Below are positions 39,412 to 48,384 of a DNA stretch of 64,000 nucleotides, one piece after another. Both the position numbers and the translations under genes were made by a program. This DNA is from Streptomyces sp. NBC_00353 (lineage in GTDB: Bacteria > Actinomycetota > Actinomycetes > Streptomycetales > Streptomycetaceae). The notes beneath the pieces were generated by a model, which saw nothing but the letters and a program-made list of their open reading frames with translations, was not told the DNA's origin and made no database searches. The stretch is from NCBI RefSeq assembly GCF_036108815.1, contig NZ_CP107985.1, forward strand, positions 4,650,001 to 4,714,000, in the 5' to 3' direction. The number at the start of each line of letters is the position of its first letter. Within the stretch, counting starts at the first letter, position 1.

Positions 39412-40110
39412 ATCACTCCTCGCGGTGCGTGACGGCGAAAGATTAAGTGGCGAGGATCTGGAGGAGGCGGACCTCCTCGTCGAGTGCCTGCCCCGCGGCG
39501 GCCTCACAGGCCCCGAGTTTGCGAGGCGAAGCGCGACCTCACGGTTCGCCGGCACCGTGACTGCGAGTACCCCCGTCCGGTCACGGAAGGGTTGAACATC
39601 TTCTAGCGCATGACGGAGGGGCTGCCCGGGAGGGTTCTGTCGTCAGCCTCCCCACGGCGACTCCGGGACTCAGTCGGTGACGGCTCGGCTACAGCGTCTT
39701 GACCGTCCTTCCCGTCCTTGCCCGGCGGGCCATCCCGCCCATCCCTGCCGTCCCGCCCGTTCTGCCCGTCCTGCCCGTCCTTCCCGTCCTTGCCCGGCGG
39801 GCCGGGGGGGCCGGACGGACCAGGGGGGCCGGACGGACCGGAGGCACTGGGCTCGACGAGGTGTCCCTGGAGGTCGATGTGCTGCGTCTGCAGCTCGTCG
39901 ATCTGCTCTTGCTGGGCGACGATCGCAGCCGACTCCGCGATGAGCGCGACGATCAGCGCTGCCCCGAGCACAAGGGGGCGCCACGGTTTACGCAGCATTT
40001 CAGTTACCCTGCCCACGTGATGCCTCACTATGCGTGACGGCGAAAGTGTAAACGACGAGGATCTGGAGGAGGCGGACCTCCTCATCGAGTGTCTGCCCCG
40101 CGGCGACCTC
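39412..40110. repeat. Tandem duplication carrying the two collagen-like genes and their upstream regions
   Basis: The DNA before each collagen-like gene (39421-39505 and about 40030-40110) shares long near-identical blocks, for example GCGTGACGGCGAAAG and GAGGATCTGGAGGAGGCGG followed by CCTCCTC and GTCTGCCCCGCGGCG-like sequence. With the protein similarity, this indicates duplication of a unit of about 600 bases including the promoter. The interior of the span contains copy 2 of the gene. Confidence 0.7.
39603..40016 (-). CDS. Collagen-like single-pass membrane protein (copy 2)
   Basis: GTG 40016 is chosen by alignment with copy 1; the product has 137 residues. The layout is the same: KPWRP, membrane helix LVLGAALIVALIAESAAIVA, coil QQEQIDELQTQHIDLQGH, then 16 Gly-X-Y triplets rich in GPP, GKD and GRD. 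It has an extra 30-residue polar tail (AVAEPSPTESRSRRG...) missing in copy 1. GPP and charged KD/RD triplets are known to stabilise bacterial collagen helices. Function unknown; surface stalk or adhesion is a guess. Confidence 0.75.
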   Translation of the reverse strand: MGRVTEMLRKPWRPLVLGAALIVALIAESAAIVAQQEQIDELQTQHIDLQGHLVEPSASGPSGPPGPSGPPGPPGKDGKDGQDGQNGRDGRDGRDGPPGKDGKDGQDAVAEPSPTESRSRRGEADDRTLPGSPSVMR

Positions 40111-40296
40111 GGCACGGGGGTTGCACGGCCATCAGCTCGGGCCGCCTGCCGGGGGAAGGCGAGAGGACTCCGCTCGCGTCTGGGCTGCTCCGAGTGCGAG
40201 TGAGTGGCACACGAACGCAGTAGCCACGGAACATGAAGAACCGCCGACCGCCCCGCCGGACACGCCCTGCATCACACTCGCCACTCCAGGGATGCG

Positions 40297-40530
40297 TCAG
40301 GCGGCGTAGTCCTCGAAGCCGTGGTCAGCCGACGCCGTTCGTCGCTGCGCGAGCCGGCCTGAGACGCGTGGGCCACCGTTCACGGCGTCGCCCTCTCGGA
40401 CCGTGCGGATGTGCTCGAACCCCTGCTGGAGGTAGTACCGCTGTAACGCCTCATTCGTTGCCCACGCACCGAGACGGAACCAGTTGGCTGCGGGCGCCTT
40501 CGGTGTCGTCCGGCAGCGTGTGACGGTTCG
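40297..40530 (-). pseudogene. C-terminal remnant of a GNAT acetyltransferase
   Basis: The minus-strand frame contains WFRLGAWATNEALQRYYLQQ then GFEHIRTVREGD, the typical C-terminal end of an actinobacterial GNAT enzyme, and ends in DYAA. The N-terminal acetyl-CoA-binding part is missing and no start codon with a ribosome binding site is present. The 40017-40296 stretch beside it holds nothing I can support. Confidence 0.55.
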
Positions 40531-40671
40531 CGGCAGCGGCTGCGAGGTCGCCTGGGCAAGGTAACAGCGTCGCGCAATGCTCACCTGCGCAACACGAGGA
40601 GGGAGGCGGGCACCCCGAAGGATGATCCGCCTCCCGAACCACCGGAAGGGGCAGGCGCGTTGCGTACGGCC

Positions 40672-41772
40672 CTACTTTCCGGCCCACTTCCCGCTCGTGG
40701 CGATCGACTTCAGCTGCTGCATGGTCAGCGCGGGTGTCTGCCGCGTGGCCTTCGCGTTCTGGGACCCGGAGTTGAACGCGGACACCACGACCCGGAGGCC
40801 GTCCGTACGGATGGTGTCGGCGGTCCACATCACCACGCCCGCACCGCCCTTCTCGCCCGGGCCCTGATGTGTGACGACCTTCGTCCCGTCCGGCAGTACC
40901 TCCGCCCCGGACCCGAACAGCTCCCCCTCCACGTCGGACATGTTCGGCTGCACATTGATCTGCACCAGGCTCGCGCCCTTACCGTCATTCACGACGACGT
41001 ACGCGTATCCGTCGTCACCGCGCTCGGAGGCTACCTTCGCGGACACGGGCAGCAGCGACTTGAGCTTCCTCAGGATCGCCTGGCCGTCCTGTCCCTGCGC
41101 CGGCGGCTGCTGTACCGGCTCCGGGGCCGCCTTTCCCAGAGCGTTCATCACGGGCCGCCACTCGTCGGAGATGACGAGTTCCTTCAACTGCGCGACAGTG
41201 AGCGGTGGTTCGGCCCGCGAAACGGCGGCGCCCTTCTCTGCGGGCGCGTTCCACTCGCTGACATCGACCGTGTAGCCGTCGGGGGTCACGAGATAGGCGT
41301 GCCACCACTTGGTGTCCACGCGCTTGTCAGGGTATTCGTACCCGCGCAACACCATCAGGCGCGAACCGTCGGCGAGCGTCTCATTCCGGCAGGAGTCGTA
41401 CGGCACGAAGGTCTTGCCGGGGCATTCGAGCTGCTGCTCCGCCTCCGTGCCGTCCGGATCGACGGCGCCGACGCTCACGCCGATCGCAGCTTTGCCCTTG
41501 CCGTCGTCGAAGACGAGGTGCGCCAACGGCCCGACCCGGTCGGCCGTGCCGCGCCCTGCCTGCCCGCTGACCTTCCCCTCCGGCAGCAGCTCCTCCAACG
41601 TCTCGATCACCTGCTGCGCCGAGAGCTGCGGCCCCTTGCCGGGCGACGACTTCGTCGAAGGGCCGGTCTCCTGCGCCTTCGGCTGCGTGGCCACGCCCGC
41701 CCCGCCCTGTCCCGAGCCGTCGCCGAACGCCCCTGCGGTGGAAGCGCTTCTTTGGACTGCTCCGACCCGCAC
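40672..41772 (-). CDS. Protein with two tandem repeats of an unknown domain; N-terminus uncertain
   Basis: The two halves resemble each other: AHLVFDDGKGKAAIGVSV then PLTVAQLKELVISDEW, and YVVVNDGKGASLVQINV then ALTMQQLKSIATSGKW. This suggests an internal duplication of about 130 residues. Proteins of this sort are usually exported, but no signal peptide is visible. GTG 41772 is the last plausible start before the divergent gene at 41830, and the frame stays open further without protein-like sequence. The 5' end may be truncated or frameshifted. Function unknown. Confidence 0.55.
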   Translation of the reverse strand: MRVGAVQRSASTAGAFGDGSGQGGAGVATQPKAQETGPSTKSSPGKGPQLSAQQVIETLEELLPEGKVSGQAGRGTADRVGPLAHLVFDDGKGKAAIGVSVGAVDPDGTEAEQQLECPGKTFVPYDSCRNETLADGSRLMVLRGYEYPDKRVDTKWWHAYLVTPDGYTVDVSEWNAPAEKGAAVSRAEPPLTVAQLKELVISDEWRPVMNALGKAAPEPVQQPPAQGQDGQAILRKLKSLLPVSAKVASERGDDGYAYVVVNDGKGASLVQINVQPNMSDVEGELFGSGAEVLPDGTKVVTHQGPGEKGGAGVVMWTADTIRTDGLRVVVSAFNSGSQNAKATRQTPALTMQQLKSIATSGKWAGK

Positions 41773-41829
41773 GTGCGCATGCCGGAAACCTCGTCGCACG
41801 CCGTACCTCGACGCAGAACAATTCCAGGC

Positions 41830-42453
41830 ATGGGGACGGACATGCACGGGTTCATCGAGTGCCGCTGGGATCGCTGGCTGGACGAGGACGACCGCAGCTG
41901 GTTCGGGGCCATCGACCTCGCGCATCTCTACAACGGGCGCTCCTACGTTGCCTTCGGGTCCCTGTTCGGTGTCCGTGACATCACCTCTTTCCGCCCACTC
42001 GCCGATCACCGCGGTCTCCCTCCTGACGTGTCGCGGGAGGCCCTCGCCGACTTCGGGTCCTGGGGCTCGGCCGTATCCGGCGCGTCCTGGATCACCTGGG
42101 CGGAGCTGGCGGCCGCGGACTGGGACGAGGTCGCGAACGAGGTCGATGTCTGCGTTCACGAGTACCGCCGGAGCCCTGACGGCACCTGGGAGATGCACGG
42201 CCAGAACTCCAGCCTGACCCGGTTCGCCGAGCTCTCCGGCCTCACCGACTCCCATGATCTCCACCGGGCGGGCAGCATCTTCCCCGAGGGCACCGAGTGG
42301 CCGGACAGCGACCGCCTCTTCCGCATCGGCCGCCTCCAACGGAGGCATGCCGTGCCGGACAGCGACTGGGGTGCCGTCCGGTCGGTGATGCGCACGCTGG
42401 CGAACCTGCACGGCGACGAGGGCGTCCGCCTGGTCGTCTGGTTCGACGGCTGA
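41830..42453 (+). CDS. Hypothetical protein
   Basis: A 207-residue soluble, acidic protein starting MGTDMHGFIECRWDRWLDED. It is rich in Trp and Asp, with GRSYVAFGSLFGVRDITSF and ITWAELAAADWDEVANEVDV. I recognise no domain, membrane segment or signal. Codon use is normal for the genome. Homologues in mobile regions of actinomycetes seem likely, but I cannot verify that. A second ATG at 41842 is an alternative start. Confidence 0.6.
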   Translation: MGTDMHGFIECRWDRWLDEDDRSWFGAIDLAHLYNGRSYVAFGSLFGVRDITSFRPLADHRGLPPDVSREALADFGSWGSAVSGASWITWAELAAADWDEVANEVDVCVHEYRRSPDGTWEMHGQNSSLTRFAELSGLTDSHDLHRAGSIFPEGTEWPDSDRLFRIGRLQRRHAVPDSDWGAVRSVMRTLANLHGDEGVRLVVWFDG

Positions 42454-42840
42454 CACCACCAGATCTGAGCCCGATGGCCGGCTGCGTCGAGCAGGTTGGC
42501 CGACGCTTTCAGCTGGGCACGATCGGACGGGCTGCCCCGGACTCGGGAGCACCCCCTCTGAACTGGGCCTTGGCCCGGCTGTGGCGGACCTGCGGTGGCA
42601 CCACTGTCACGACGGTTTTCAAGACCGCCTTGCCAGGTCAGCGTTCAGCCCGTGGCCTCGGACCAGGCTCCAAAGCGGTCTGATCGACCGCAGGTGACCC
42701 AGCCCTGCGCGTATGCGCCCATGGCGGGTGTCATGTGGTGAGAGAGCCGCAGCAGAGGGCGGCGAGGCCGCGGAACGCTGGACAGGGTCTGAAGCCCCGG
42801 GCTGGGTTCTCGTCCCATGCCCCCGCGGCGCACGCTTTTG
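42454..42840. other. Intergenic stretch without recognisable content
   Basis: These 387 bases lie between convergent genes. Open frames on both strands are short and lack third-position bias. I see no strong hairpin, tRNA or repeat. Confidence 0.4.
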
Positions 42841-43284
42841 TCAGTTCGCGGTCTTGAGGAAGACCGTCAAGCTTCCCAGGAGCATGGTGGTGCCCTGCTC
42901 GGCGAGGTCGCGCTCGCCGGCGGTGTCGCAGGTCTGGGCCACCACGATGCGAGTCTGGTGAGCACTCTGCTCGGCAAGTTCGACGGTCATGACCGCTGGC
43001 TCGTTCTTCCCGGGTACGTCCATGCCGACCACCAGACGCCGGTTCTCATCGACCTCGGAGTAGGAGCCGGTCAACGGGAACTGCCCGCCGTCCGGGGTGA
43101 CCATCGTCGCCTTCCACGTCCCACCCGGCCGCACGTCCATCTCGACGGACCCGGGGGCCGCATAGGCCCACTGCGCGTAGGAGTCCGCAGTGGTCCAGGC
43201 GCTCCACACCGCCGCCACAGGAGCCTCCAACGTCCGCTCCAACGTGTAGGAGAAACCCTCGGCCGTCCTCTGTTCCGTGGTCAT
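42841..43284 (-). CDS. SRPBCC/AHSA1-domain protein
   Basis: A 147-residue START-like fold protein. ATG 43284 follows GGGAGTG. The family pattern is clear: FSYTLERTLEAPVAAVWSAW, then WAYAAPGSVEMDVRPGGTWK, then GSYSEVDENRRLVV and the C-terminal GSLTVFLK helix. Such proteins bind hydrophobic ligands or act as polyketide cyclase-like or stress proteins; no specific role can be assigned. It stands alone. Confidence 0.82.
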   Translation of the reverse strand: MTTEQRTAEGFSYTLERTLEAPVAAVWSAWTTADSYAQWAYAAPGSVEMDVRPGGTWKATMVTPDGGQFPLTGSYSEVDENRRLVVGMDVPGKNEPAVMTVELAEQSAHQTRIVVAQTCDTAGERDLAEQGTTMLLGSLTVFLKTAN

Positions 43285-43506
43285 CTCGCACTCCCTGTCT
43301 CGCTCTTGCTCGGGTTGTCGCACTGTAGACAAGGGCCGGCCCCAAAAGTCATCGGTCTCCCGCGCCTTTCCTGAGCAGGCACCGATAACAGCGCCGGATC
43401 AGCATCGGCCCCCTTGACCAACCTCTCTCCCGGACATGCAAATCACCCGCAGGGCTGCGGCAGACGCACGCAGGCCGCATCCACTCGTTATTGCTAGGAG
43501 TTCTGC

Positions 43507-44064
43507 GTGTTTGTGGTGAGGACGTCCGGCCGAAGCGCGGCAGTCGACGACGACCGCCGTGAGTTCAGCCTCCTGGGCAAGCGGCAGGTCAGCGGGCTGG
43601 CCCTTGCACGCCCGGTTACCACGGGCGTCCGGTCCCGCGCGGTCCTGGAACTGCAGCAGAACTACGGCGGTCTGCGGTTCAGGGCTCTGGTGGGTGGCGA
43701 GTTCGCGCCGGGAGAGGGCGACCGGCTGGCCTGGCGGGTCAGGTTCTGGGAGACGGTCCGGCCTGCTCCACAGCAGGGGCTGCTGCGCGGTGCGCTGCTG
43801 CCGGGCCTGCCCGAAGGGCTGGATCATGCTGCGGCGGCCGGTCTGCACGCAGACCTCAACAGCGGGGCTCTACCAGCCGGCCGGCTGGTGATCGATCGGG
43901 CGGGCTACGACCAGGAGTCCTCCCCGGTGCTGTTCGCGACGGCCGCCGAGCTCCTGCTGCACATCCTGCTGGCGGGCACCTTCGGATCGCCTGCGGAGCC
44001 GGTCATCAGGTCCTGGGTGACCACCGGTCGAATTCCGTTGGCGCTGCCCAGAGTTGATGTTTAG
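43507..44064 (+). CDS. Hypothetical protein
   Basis: A 185-residue protein starting at GTG 43507 with AGGAG six bases upstream (MFVVRTSGRSAAVDDDRREF). The N-terminal third is beta-rich (LELQQNYGGLRFRALVGGEF). The C-terminal part has a hydrophobic helix, ATAAELLLHILLAGTFG, which could be amphipathic rather than membrane-spanning. I do not recognise the family. Codon bias supports it as a real gene. Confidence 0.55.
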   Translation: MFVVRTSGRSAAVDDDRREFSLLGKRQVSGLALARPVTTGVRSRAVLELQQNYGGLRFRALVGGEFAPGEGDRLAWRVRFWETVRPAPQQGLLRGALLPGLPEGLDHAAAAGLHADLNSGALPAGRLVIDRAGYDQESSPVLFATAAELLLHILLAGTFGSPAEPVIRSWVTTGRIPLALPRVDV

Positions 44065-44322
44065 GCGTAGGCGTGGTCGATCCAGTGCCGTGCATGGCCT
44101 GGAGCCCACGACGCCATGATCCGCCGGACAGAACCTGGTAGGACCGGGCAGCTTGTCGGGAGGGGGCGCGCCTCCTCCCGGAGTGATCGCCGACGGTGGT
44201 GATCAGCGGCCTGTGTGCCGTCGTTGCCGTCAGGGTTGGCATCACTCACGGATCACTGATGGCTGCACCGCCGCGCAAGCGGAACGGTCCGCAAAACCCT
44301 TGGCCATGGATATTCTCTGGCG

Positions 44323-45306
44323 ATGTCGAATCAGTCAGTGACAGCGGGAGTCGCTCTCGCCGGTGTGATGGCGCACTGCGGCGGAAGCCCGGTCGGCGCC
44401 GTGGAGTTCCTGGTGGGGGCGATAGCCTCCGCGCCGGCGGCCCCGGAGCCCTATGCGGCCCTCGCCGAGTTGTGGCGGGACCGTCGCTCGGAGCTTGAGG
44501 AGGGCCTCGAAGGGGACGGGTCCTTGAGCGCTGTGCTGGCACAGGCGTACTTCCTGTTCCTCGACGGGGACATGGACGACGCGGTGATGACCCTCGGTTC
44601 GGTCACGGGGGCGCGGCCCGACGTGGCGTGGGGCACCGCCCCCTGGTTCGGCGATGCGCGGTTCCTCAGCGTGGTGAGTGCCGAGGCGTTGGCGGAGGCG
44701 TGTCTGCGGACGTTGGACTACGGCCGCAACCTGGACACCGACGAGATGCGCGAGCGGTTCACGCCCTGGTTCCATGCCATCGACGTGGTGTCCGAACGGA
44801 GTCCCGTGCCGGAGTCGCTGGCCGCCATGGCCCGGTTGCCCCGGGCCTGCGGCCGCTACGAGCTGGCTTTCGCCCTGTGCGACCGTGGCGATGCCGTCGA
44901 TCGGGTCATGTGGACTGCGGTCGCACGCGCGAGCACCTGGCGTGCGATGGGCGACCTGGACCAGGCTGCGGCGTCCTTCGAAGGCGCCCTGACCCTGGAC
45001 CCTGCCAACTGGTCCCTCTATCTGGACCTTGCCGACGTGCGCGCCGAGCAGGGTGATTTCGCCGCCGCCGTGGGTCTCGTCGAACAGGGCCTGCAACACG
45101 AACCGCAGGAAGTCTCCCTGCGCGCGGCGGGTGCCGCCTATCGCACGCGCCTATCCGGCTCGTCTGACGACCTGCAGGCCCTGATCGTCCTGGCTCCGGA
45201 GCTCGCGAGCACCTCCTACCGGGACCTGCTGATCGACTACGCGTGCGCGGGGCGGGGGCTGCCCCACGGACTCGTGGCCGAGGCGCGCCGTATCTGCGAG
45301 AACTGA
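44323..45306 (+). CDS. Tetratricopeptide-repeat protein
   Basis: A 327-residue helical protein with no signal peptide. The clearest TPR pair is AMGDLDQAAASFEGALTLDP (about residues 208-227) followed by YLDLADVRAEQGDFAAAVGL. The N-terminal part has weaker repeats (GAVEFLVGAIASAPAAPEPY, FLFLDGDMDDAVMTLGSV). It probably mediates protein contacts. No partner is visible nearby, and the 44065-44322 gap upstream shows no clear promoter. Confidence 0.7.
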   Translation: MSNQSVTAGVALAGVMAHCGGSPVGAVEFLVGAIASAPAAPEPYAALAELWRDRRSELEEGLEGDGSLSAVLAQAYFLFLDGDMDDAVMTLGSVTGARPDVAWGTAPWFGDARFLSVVSAEALAEACLRTLDYGRNLDTDEMRERFTPWFHAIDVVSERSPVPESLAAMARLPRACGRYELAFALCDRGDAVDRVMWTAVARASTWRAMGDLDQAAASFEGALTLDPANWSLYLDLADVRAEQGDFAAAVGLVEQGLQHEPQEVSLRAAGAAYRTRLSGSSDDLQALIVLAPELASTSYRDLLIDYACAGRGLPHGLVAEARRICEN

Positions 45307-45803
45307 ACACGCGCTCTCCGGCAGGACGCTCAGGGGTTGATCTCAGCACGGAGTACAGCGAAAAGGGCCGGAGTGAGGATGCCTCCTGTGCTCCGGGGGA
45401 CAGGTGGGGGACACGGCCTGATCAGAGATGGCGGCCCCGCGAAGGCGGCCGTCGGGGCGAGGCGTGAAGTGCCCGATCGGAGAGGCGACTGCCGTGGTTC
45501 GCCCGATTGGGTCGCTGGGTTGCCATTTGACCAAGGCCGCTCACATTTAACTTGGCGGCTGACTTAGTTCCGAAAACCCCGCCGAATCGGCGAGTCACCT
45601 CTTGGACCTCACCGCATTTCTCCACGGGGGCTACGTTTCGCCGGCGATGCGAGAGGATTTGCCTGCTGTTCTGTCGGAAGAAATTAACCGGAGGGTCGAC
45701 TGTACTGTCGTGAGAGCGAAGGTGCGCGTAAAGGGATTGGCTGATCGTTTTCATGGTATAGTCCTAATGAATTTACAGGACGCCACGAAAAAAGGGGAAT
45801 GGC
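45307..45803 (+). other. AT-richer intergenic region with a possible promoter
   Basis: No gene is supported here. A plus-strand frame from about 45602 (DLTAFLHGGYVSPAMREDLP) has codon use unlike the rest of the genome and runs into another gene, so I leave it out. TATAGT (45757-45762) with a weak GGATTG 17 bases upstream could drive the gene at 45804. The base composition is visibly lower in GC than the flanks, hinting at acquisition. Confidence 0.35.
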
Positions 45804-46403
45804 GTGAATACCGAGAAGGTTACGGCTCGACGTCTTACGGCCGACGAGGTTTCCGAATTGGGCCTCCAGGACGGCATCTTCGTCTCGGCGGAGATGGATG
45901 GCCTTCCTCTCGACTGCTACGCCCCGGCTTTTCTAACGAAGCCGGGTAAGAATTTCGAGGGAGGGTCCTTCACCGCGAGGACGATCTTCGGTGAGGAAAT
46001 TCATGTTCTCCCGGACAATGCCGAAGAGCGCGGGATCTGGATTGCCGACGAGGCAGGGGAAGAAATCGAGGTTCTCCAGAGTGCCGGCGTCCTCCTGAAC
46101 CTCGCCCTCTTCGTGCCCGACGGGAACAAGGAATCCCTGGAGTCGCTCTACTCCGCCGCACGGGAAGCGTTCGGCGCGGGGATCGTTCAGCGCTGGAGCG
46201 AGGAAACCGTCGCGGTGCCGGACGTCAAGGTCGACCTGTACGAGGAACCGGCCCGGGGGCGGAAGAACACGAACAGCCAAAACCGCGACCGCCGTGCCCT
46301 GGACATCTACCCGACCCGAGTGCGGTTCCTGGAGCCCAGCGACGGCTGGAGGTTCATCGTCGAACCGCACAAGGAGATCGTCGATGACACACCGACGATC
46401 TGA
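45804..46403 (+). CDS. Hypothetical protein in an AT-richer segment
   Basis: A 199-residue acidic soluble protein from GTG 45804 (ribosome binding site AGGGGAA). It starts MNTEKVTARRLTADEVSELG and contains FLTKPGKNFEGGSFTARTIF and LYSAAREAFGAGIVQRWSEE. I recognise no family. The first 150 bases use many rare A/T-ending codons, later ones are typical. A strong terminator follows. Confidence 0.6.
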   Translation: MNTEKVTARRLTADEVSELGLQDGIFVSAEMDGLPLDCYAPAFLTKPGKNFEGGSFTARTIFGEEIHVLPDNAEERGIWIADEAGEEIEVLQSAGVLLNLALFVPDGNKESLESLYSAAREAFGAGIVQRWSEETVAVPDVKVDLYEEPARGRKNTNSQNRDRRALDIYPTRVRFLEPSDGWRFIVEPHKEIVDDTPTI

Positions 46404-46435
46404 CCTGATGCCAGGTTAGCCTCGATCTTTCGCGG

Positions 46436-46461
46436 GAGCCCGTCAGCTTGCTGACGGGCTC
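46436..46461 (+). terminator. Terminator after the 45804 gene
   Basis: GAGCCCGTCAG (46436-46446) pairs perfectly with CTGACGGGCTC (46451-46461) around CTTG, followed by TCCTT. It lies 33 bases after the stop. Confidence 0.8.
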
Positions 46462-46788
46462 TCCTTCGCTAGTTGGGGCGTGTGGGCAGAGGGCTCCCGT
46501 TAGCCCCTCTCGCCTGCGGCTTCTCCGTTTCTGGACACCCCCGGGGCGCACCTGGGGAAGGGACCCGAGAACACCGCTTCAGGAGTTCGGCCGTCTGGAC
46601 GGCTCGCCTGCTTGCCGAACTGACGGCAAGGCGCAGTACGTGCTCCGGGAAGCGGCTAAGTCCGCTTCAGTCTGCCGACGTCGCCGCCACAGACGGCCGT
46701 CACCGCAGCTTGTAGAGGGCTTGCATGCCGGCACGGCACCAGGCCCGAGTTGTGCCGTCTTACCTGAGGGTTGAGTGGTGTGTGCTCG
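46462..46788. other. Intergenic stretch, nothing recognised
   Basis: About 330 bases between convergent genes. Short frames exist (for example one reading SSAVWTARLLAELTAR on the plus strand near 46580-46630), but none has a start, ribosome binding site or recognisable domain. It may be decayed coding DNA. Confidence 0.35.
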
Positions 46789-47637
46789 TCAGGCGAGCGG
46801 ACCGTCAGCGGTAATGCGGCTCAGTAGTGTGCGGGCCCTCTGGATACGGGGGTGGATCGGATGCAGGAACTGCTCGCAGGCGTCCAACGCTTGACGGGCG
46901 GTGGCTTCCGCCTCGCTGCGGCGGCCCAGGCCGAGCAGGGCCGTAGCCGTGCCGATATCCAGGGCCCCGCTCCCCGCGCGGACCCAAAGGGGCGTGAGGC
47001 GACGGGCCTCGGTCAAAGCCTCCTCGTGTCGGCACTGTCCGTTCAAGCTGCTTACCAGGACGGAGTGCAGGGTGGCAGCCGTGCCCGCCGGCGCGCGTGG
47101 GAGGTTCCCGCGGGCGATGGCCTCCGCCTCTTCGTAGCTGCCCTGCCCGCACAGGGCAGCTGCCAGGTTGGCCAAAGTGGTCAGCTCGATTTCCCACACC
47201 TTGGTGAGGTGCGCGAGACGGGTTGCGGCCCGCAGTATGCCGCCCGCTTCGGCCTCCGCCTCCGTATACCGCCCCTGGACGAGGAGGGCCGCCACGCGGT
47301 TCACCCGGACGTCCAAAAGCAACGCCCGCCCAGCTCCAGTCGTCCGCTCCAGATCCGCGATCAGGGCGTCCAGCTCAGCCAGCACCTCGGCTCCACGACC
47401 GTGAGCAATAGCTGCTGCCGTGGCCAAGGCCCCGGCCAGCCACTCCACAACGGGGCCCCGGTCCCAGAAGCGCCGGGACGCGGCCGCAAAGGCTCTCGCC
47501 CCGACCTCGGCCTCCTCGTACTCGCCCACTTCGAACAGATCCCGCAGGCGGTCGTAGACCACCGCCTGCGAAGGGGTCAGCTGGTCCCGTGCCCACCTGC
47601 CCCGCTCGCGGCCCCACACCGTTCCTATGAACCCCAC
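46789..47637 (-). CDS. Tetratricopeptide-repeat protein
   Basis: I start at GTG 47637 (MGFIGTVWGRERGRWARDQL), giving 282 residues; the upstream extension to 47814 looks non-coding. It is an almost all-helical protein with repeated TPR-like units: LFEVGEYEEAEVGARAF, LLVQGRYTEAEAEAGGIL, LCGQGSYEEAEAIARGNL and LLGLGRRSEAEATARQAL. Proteins of this type are common in Streptomyces accessory regions, often near regulators; the role is unknown. The start is uncertain because no ribosome binding site is seen. Confidence 0.68.
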   Translation of the reverse strand: MGFIGTVWGRERGRWARDQLTPSQAVVYDRLRDLFEVGEYEEAEVGARAFAAASRRFWDRGPVVEWLAGALATAAAIAHGRGAEVLAELDALIADLERTTGAGRALLLDVRVNRVAALLVQGRYTEAEAEAGGILRAATRLAHLTKVWEIELTTLANLAAALCGQGSYEEAEAIARGNLPRAPAGTAATLHSVLVSSLNGQCRHEEALTEARRLTPLWVRAGSGALDIGTATALLGLGRRSEAEATARQALDACEQFLHPIHPRIQRARTLLSRITADGPLA

Positions 47638-47984
47638 AAGCCGCGAGGCTATGTGAACCCCGTGGTTGCCTTCGACACTCCAGCAACAGCTGTCACTCAG
47701 ACGGCGATGAGACCTGCTCACGTAGCGCGCCGTAGAGGCGCCGTGCGCAGGCCTTGATGAAGCAGGGAAACGCGCCCCCCTTCTCCACGGCAGAGGTGAC
47801 ACCTTGGGCGGCACACACTTTCCAACTCTGCACGGCCCTGTTCACCCTGGTTCGCGGTCGTCCGGCGGCCAGGTCACAGATGGGGTCGCTGGGAAGCCGA
47901 ACGGCCACGAACGGCGATGAACGAGACTGTGGATGAGACTGAGTAGATGGGGTCTGGCCGGCGGACAACGGTCTCTCGCGGCGT

Positions 47985-48164
47985 CTACCGCTTCTTGCGG
48001 ATTTGGCGCTTCTTCGCCTTGGCCTCCTTCTCCTTGCGCTGCGCGACCCCGTAGGAAGACCAGGAACCTTGGTGCTTGGCGCAACGAGAAGTGCCGATCA
48101 CTGCGAGGCTTCGGCACGATGTTCCAGCCTTGGTGCGAGCACCACACTTGGACTGAGATGCCAT
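47985..48164 (-). CDS. Small Cys/His zinc-finger-like basic protein
   Basis: A 59-residue protein from ATG 48164 (upstream GGGAGGGGG). C7, C17, C28 and H31 in KCGARTKAGTSCRSLAV and TSRCAKHQG form a CCCH set like those in small phage- and island-encoded proteins. The last 20 residues are strongly basic (KEKEAKAKKRQIRKKR), suggesting nucleic-acid binding. The gaps 47638-47984 and 48165-48384 show no other gene. It lies 220 bases from the integrase remnant. Confidence 0.55.
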   Translation of the reverse strand: MASQSKCGARTKAGTSCRSLAVIGTSRCAKHQGSWSSYGVAQRKEKEAKAKKRQIRKKR

Positions 48165-48384
48165 TGCATACCCCCTCCCGACCTTGATACCTCGAGACCT
48201 CACGCACACTCCCACCCGTCGCCCGGGGGCGGGAGGCGCATACGCGATGCACGGGCGCACACTCGCGCTGACTGTCTTTCCGCTGATTGGGATCTCTGGA
48301 ATCGGCCAGTGCCGCTCGTCGCCTCATCCGCTCATACCCGGTGTCCTGGACCAGCCCGCCGCGCTGGGTGCCCAACGGAGTTCC

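Noticed and set aside
39640..39870. GC-rich triplet periodicity that could be a simple-sequence repeat or a plus-strand proline-rich gene
   Set aside because: It is explained by Gly-X-Y codons of the minus-strand collagen-like protein, which has a start, membrane helix and paralogue.
44061..44249. A 62-codon minus-strand frame ending in ARHWIDHAYA, considered as a transposase tail
   Set aside because: I could not match it to a known transposase signature, and it has no ribosome binding site or flanking repeats.
45602..45949. A 115-codon plus-strand frame before the 45804 gene
   Set aside because: No good start codon or ribosome binding site, atypical codon use, and it overlaps a better-supported frame.
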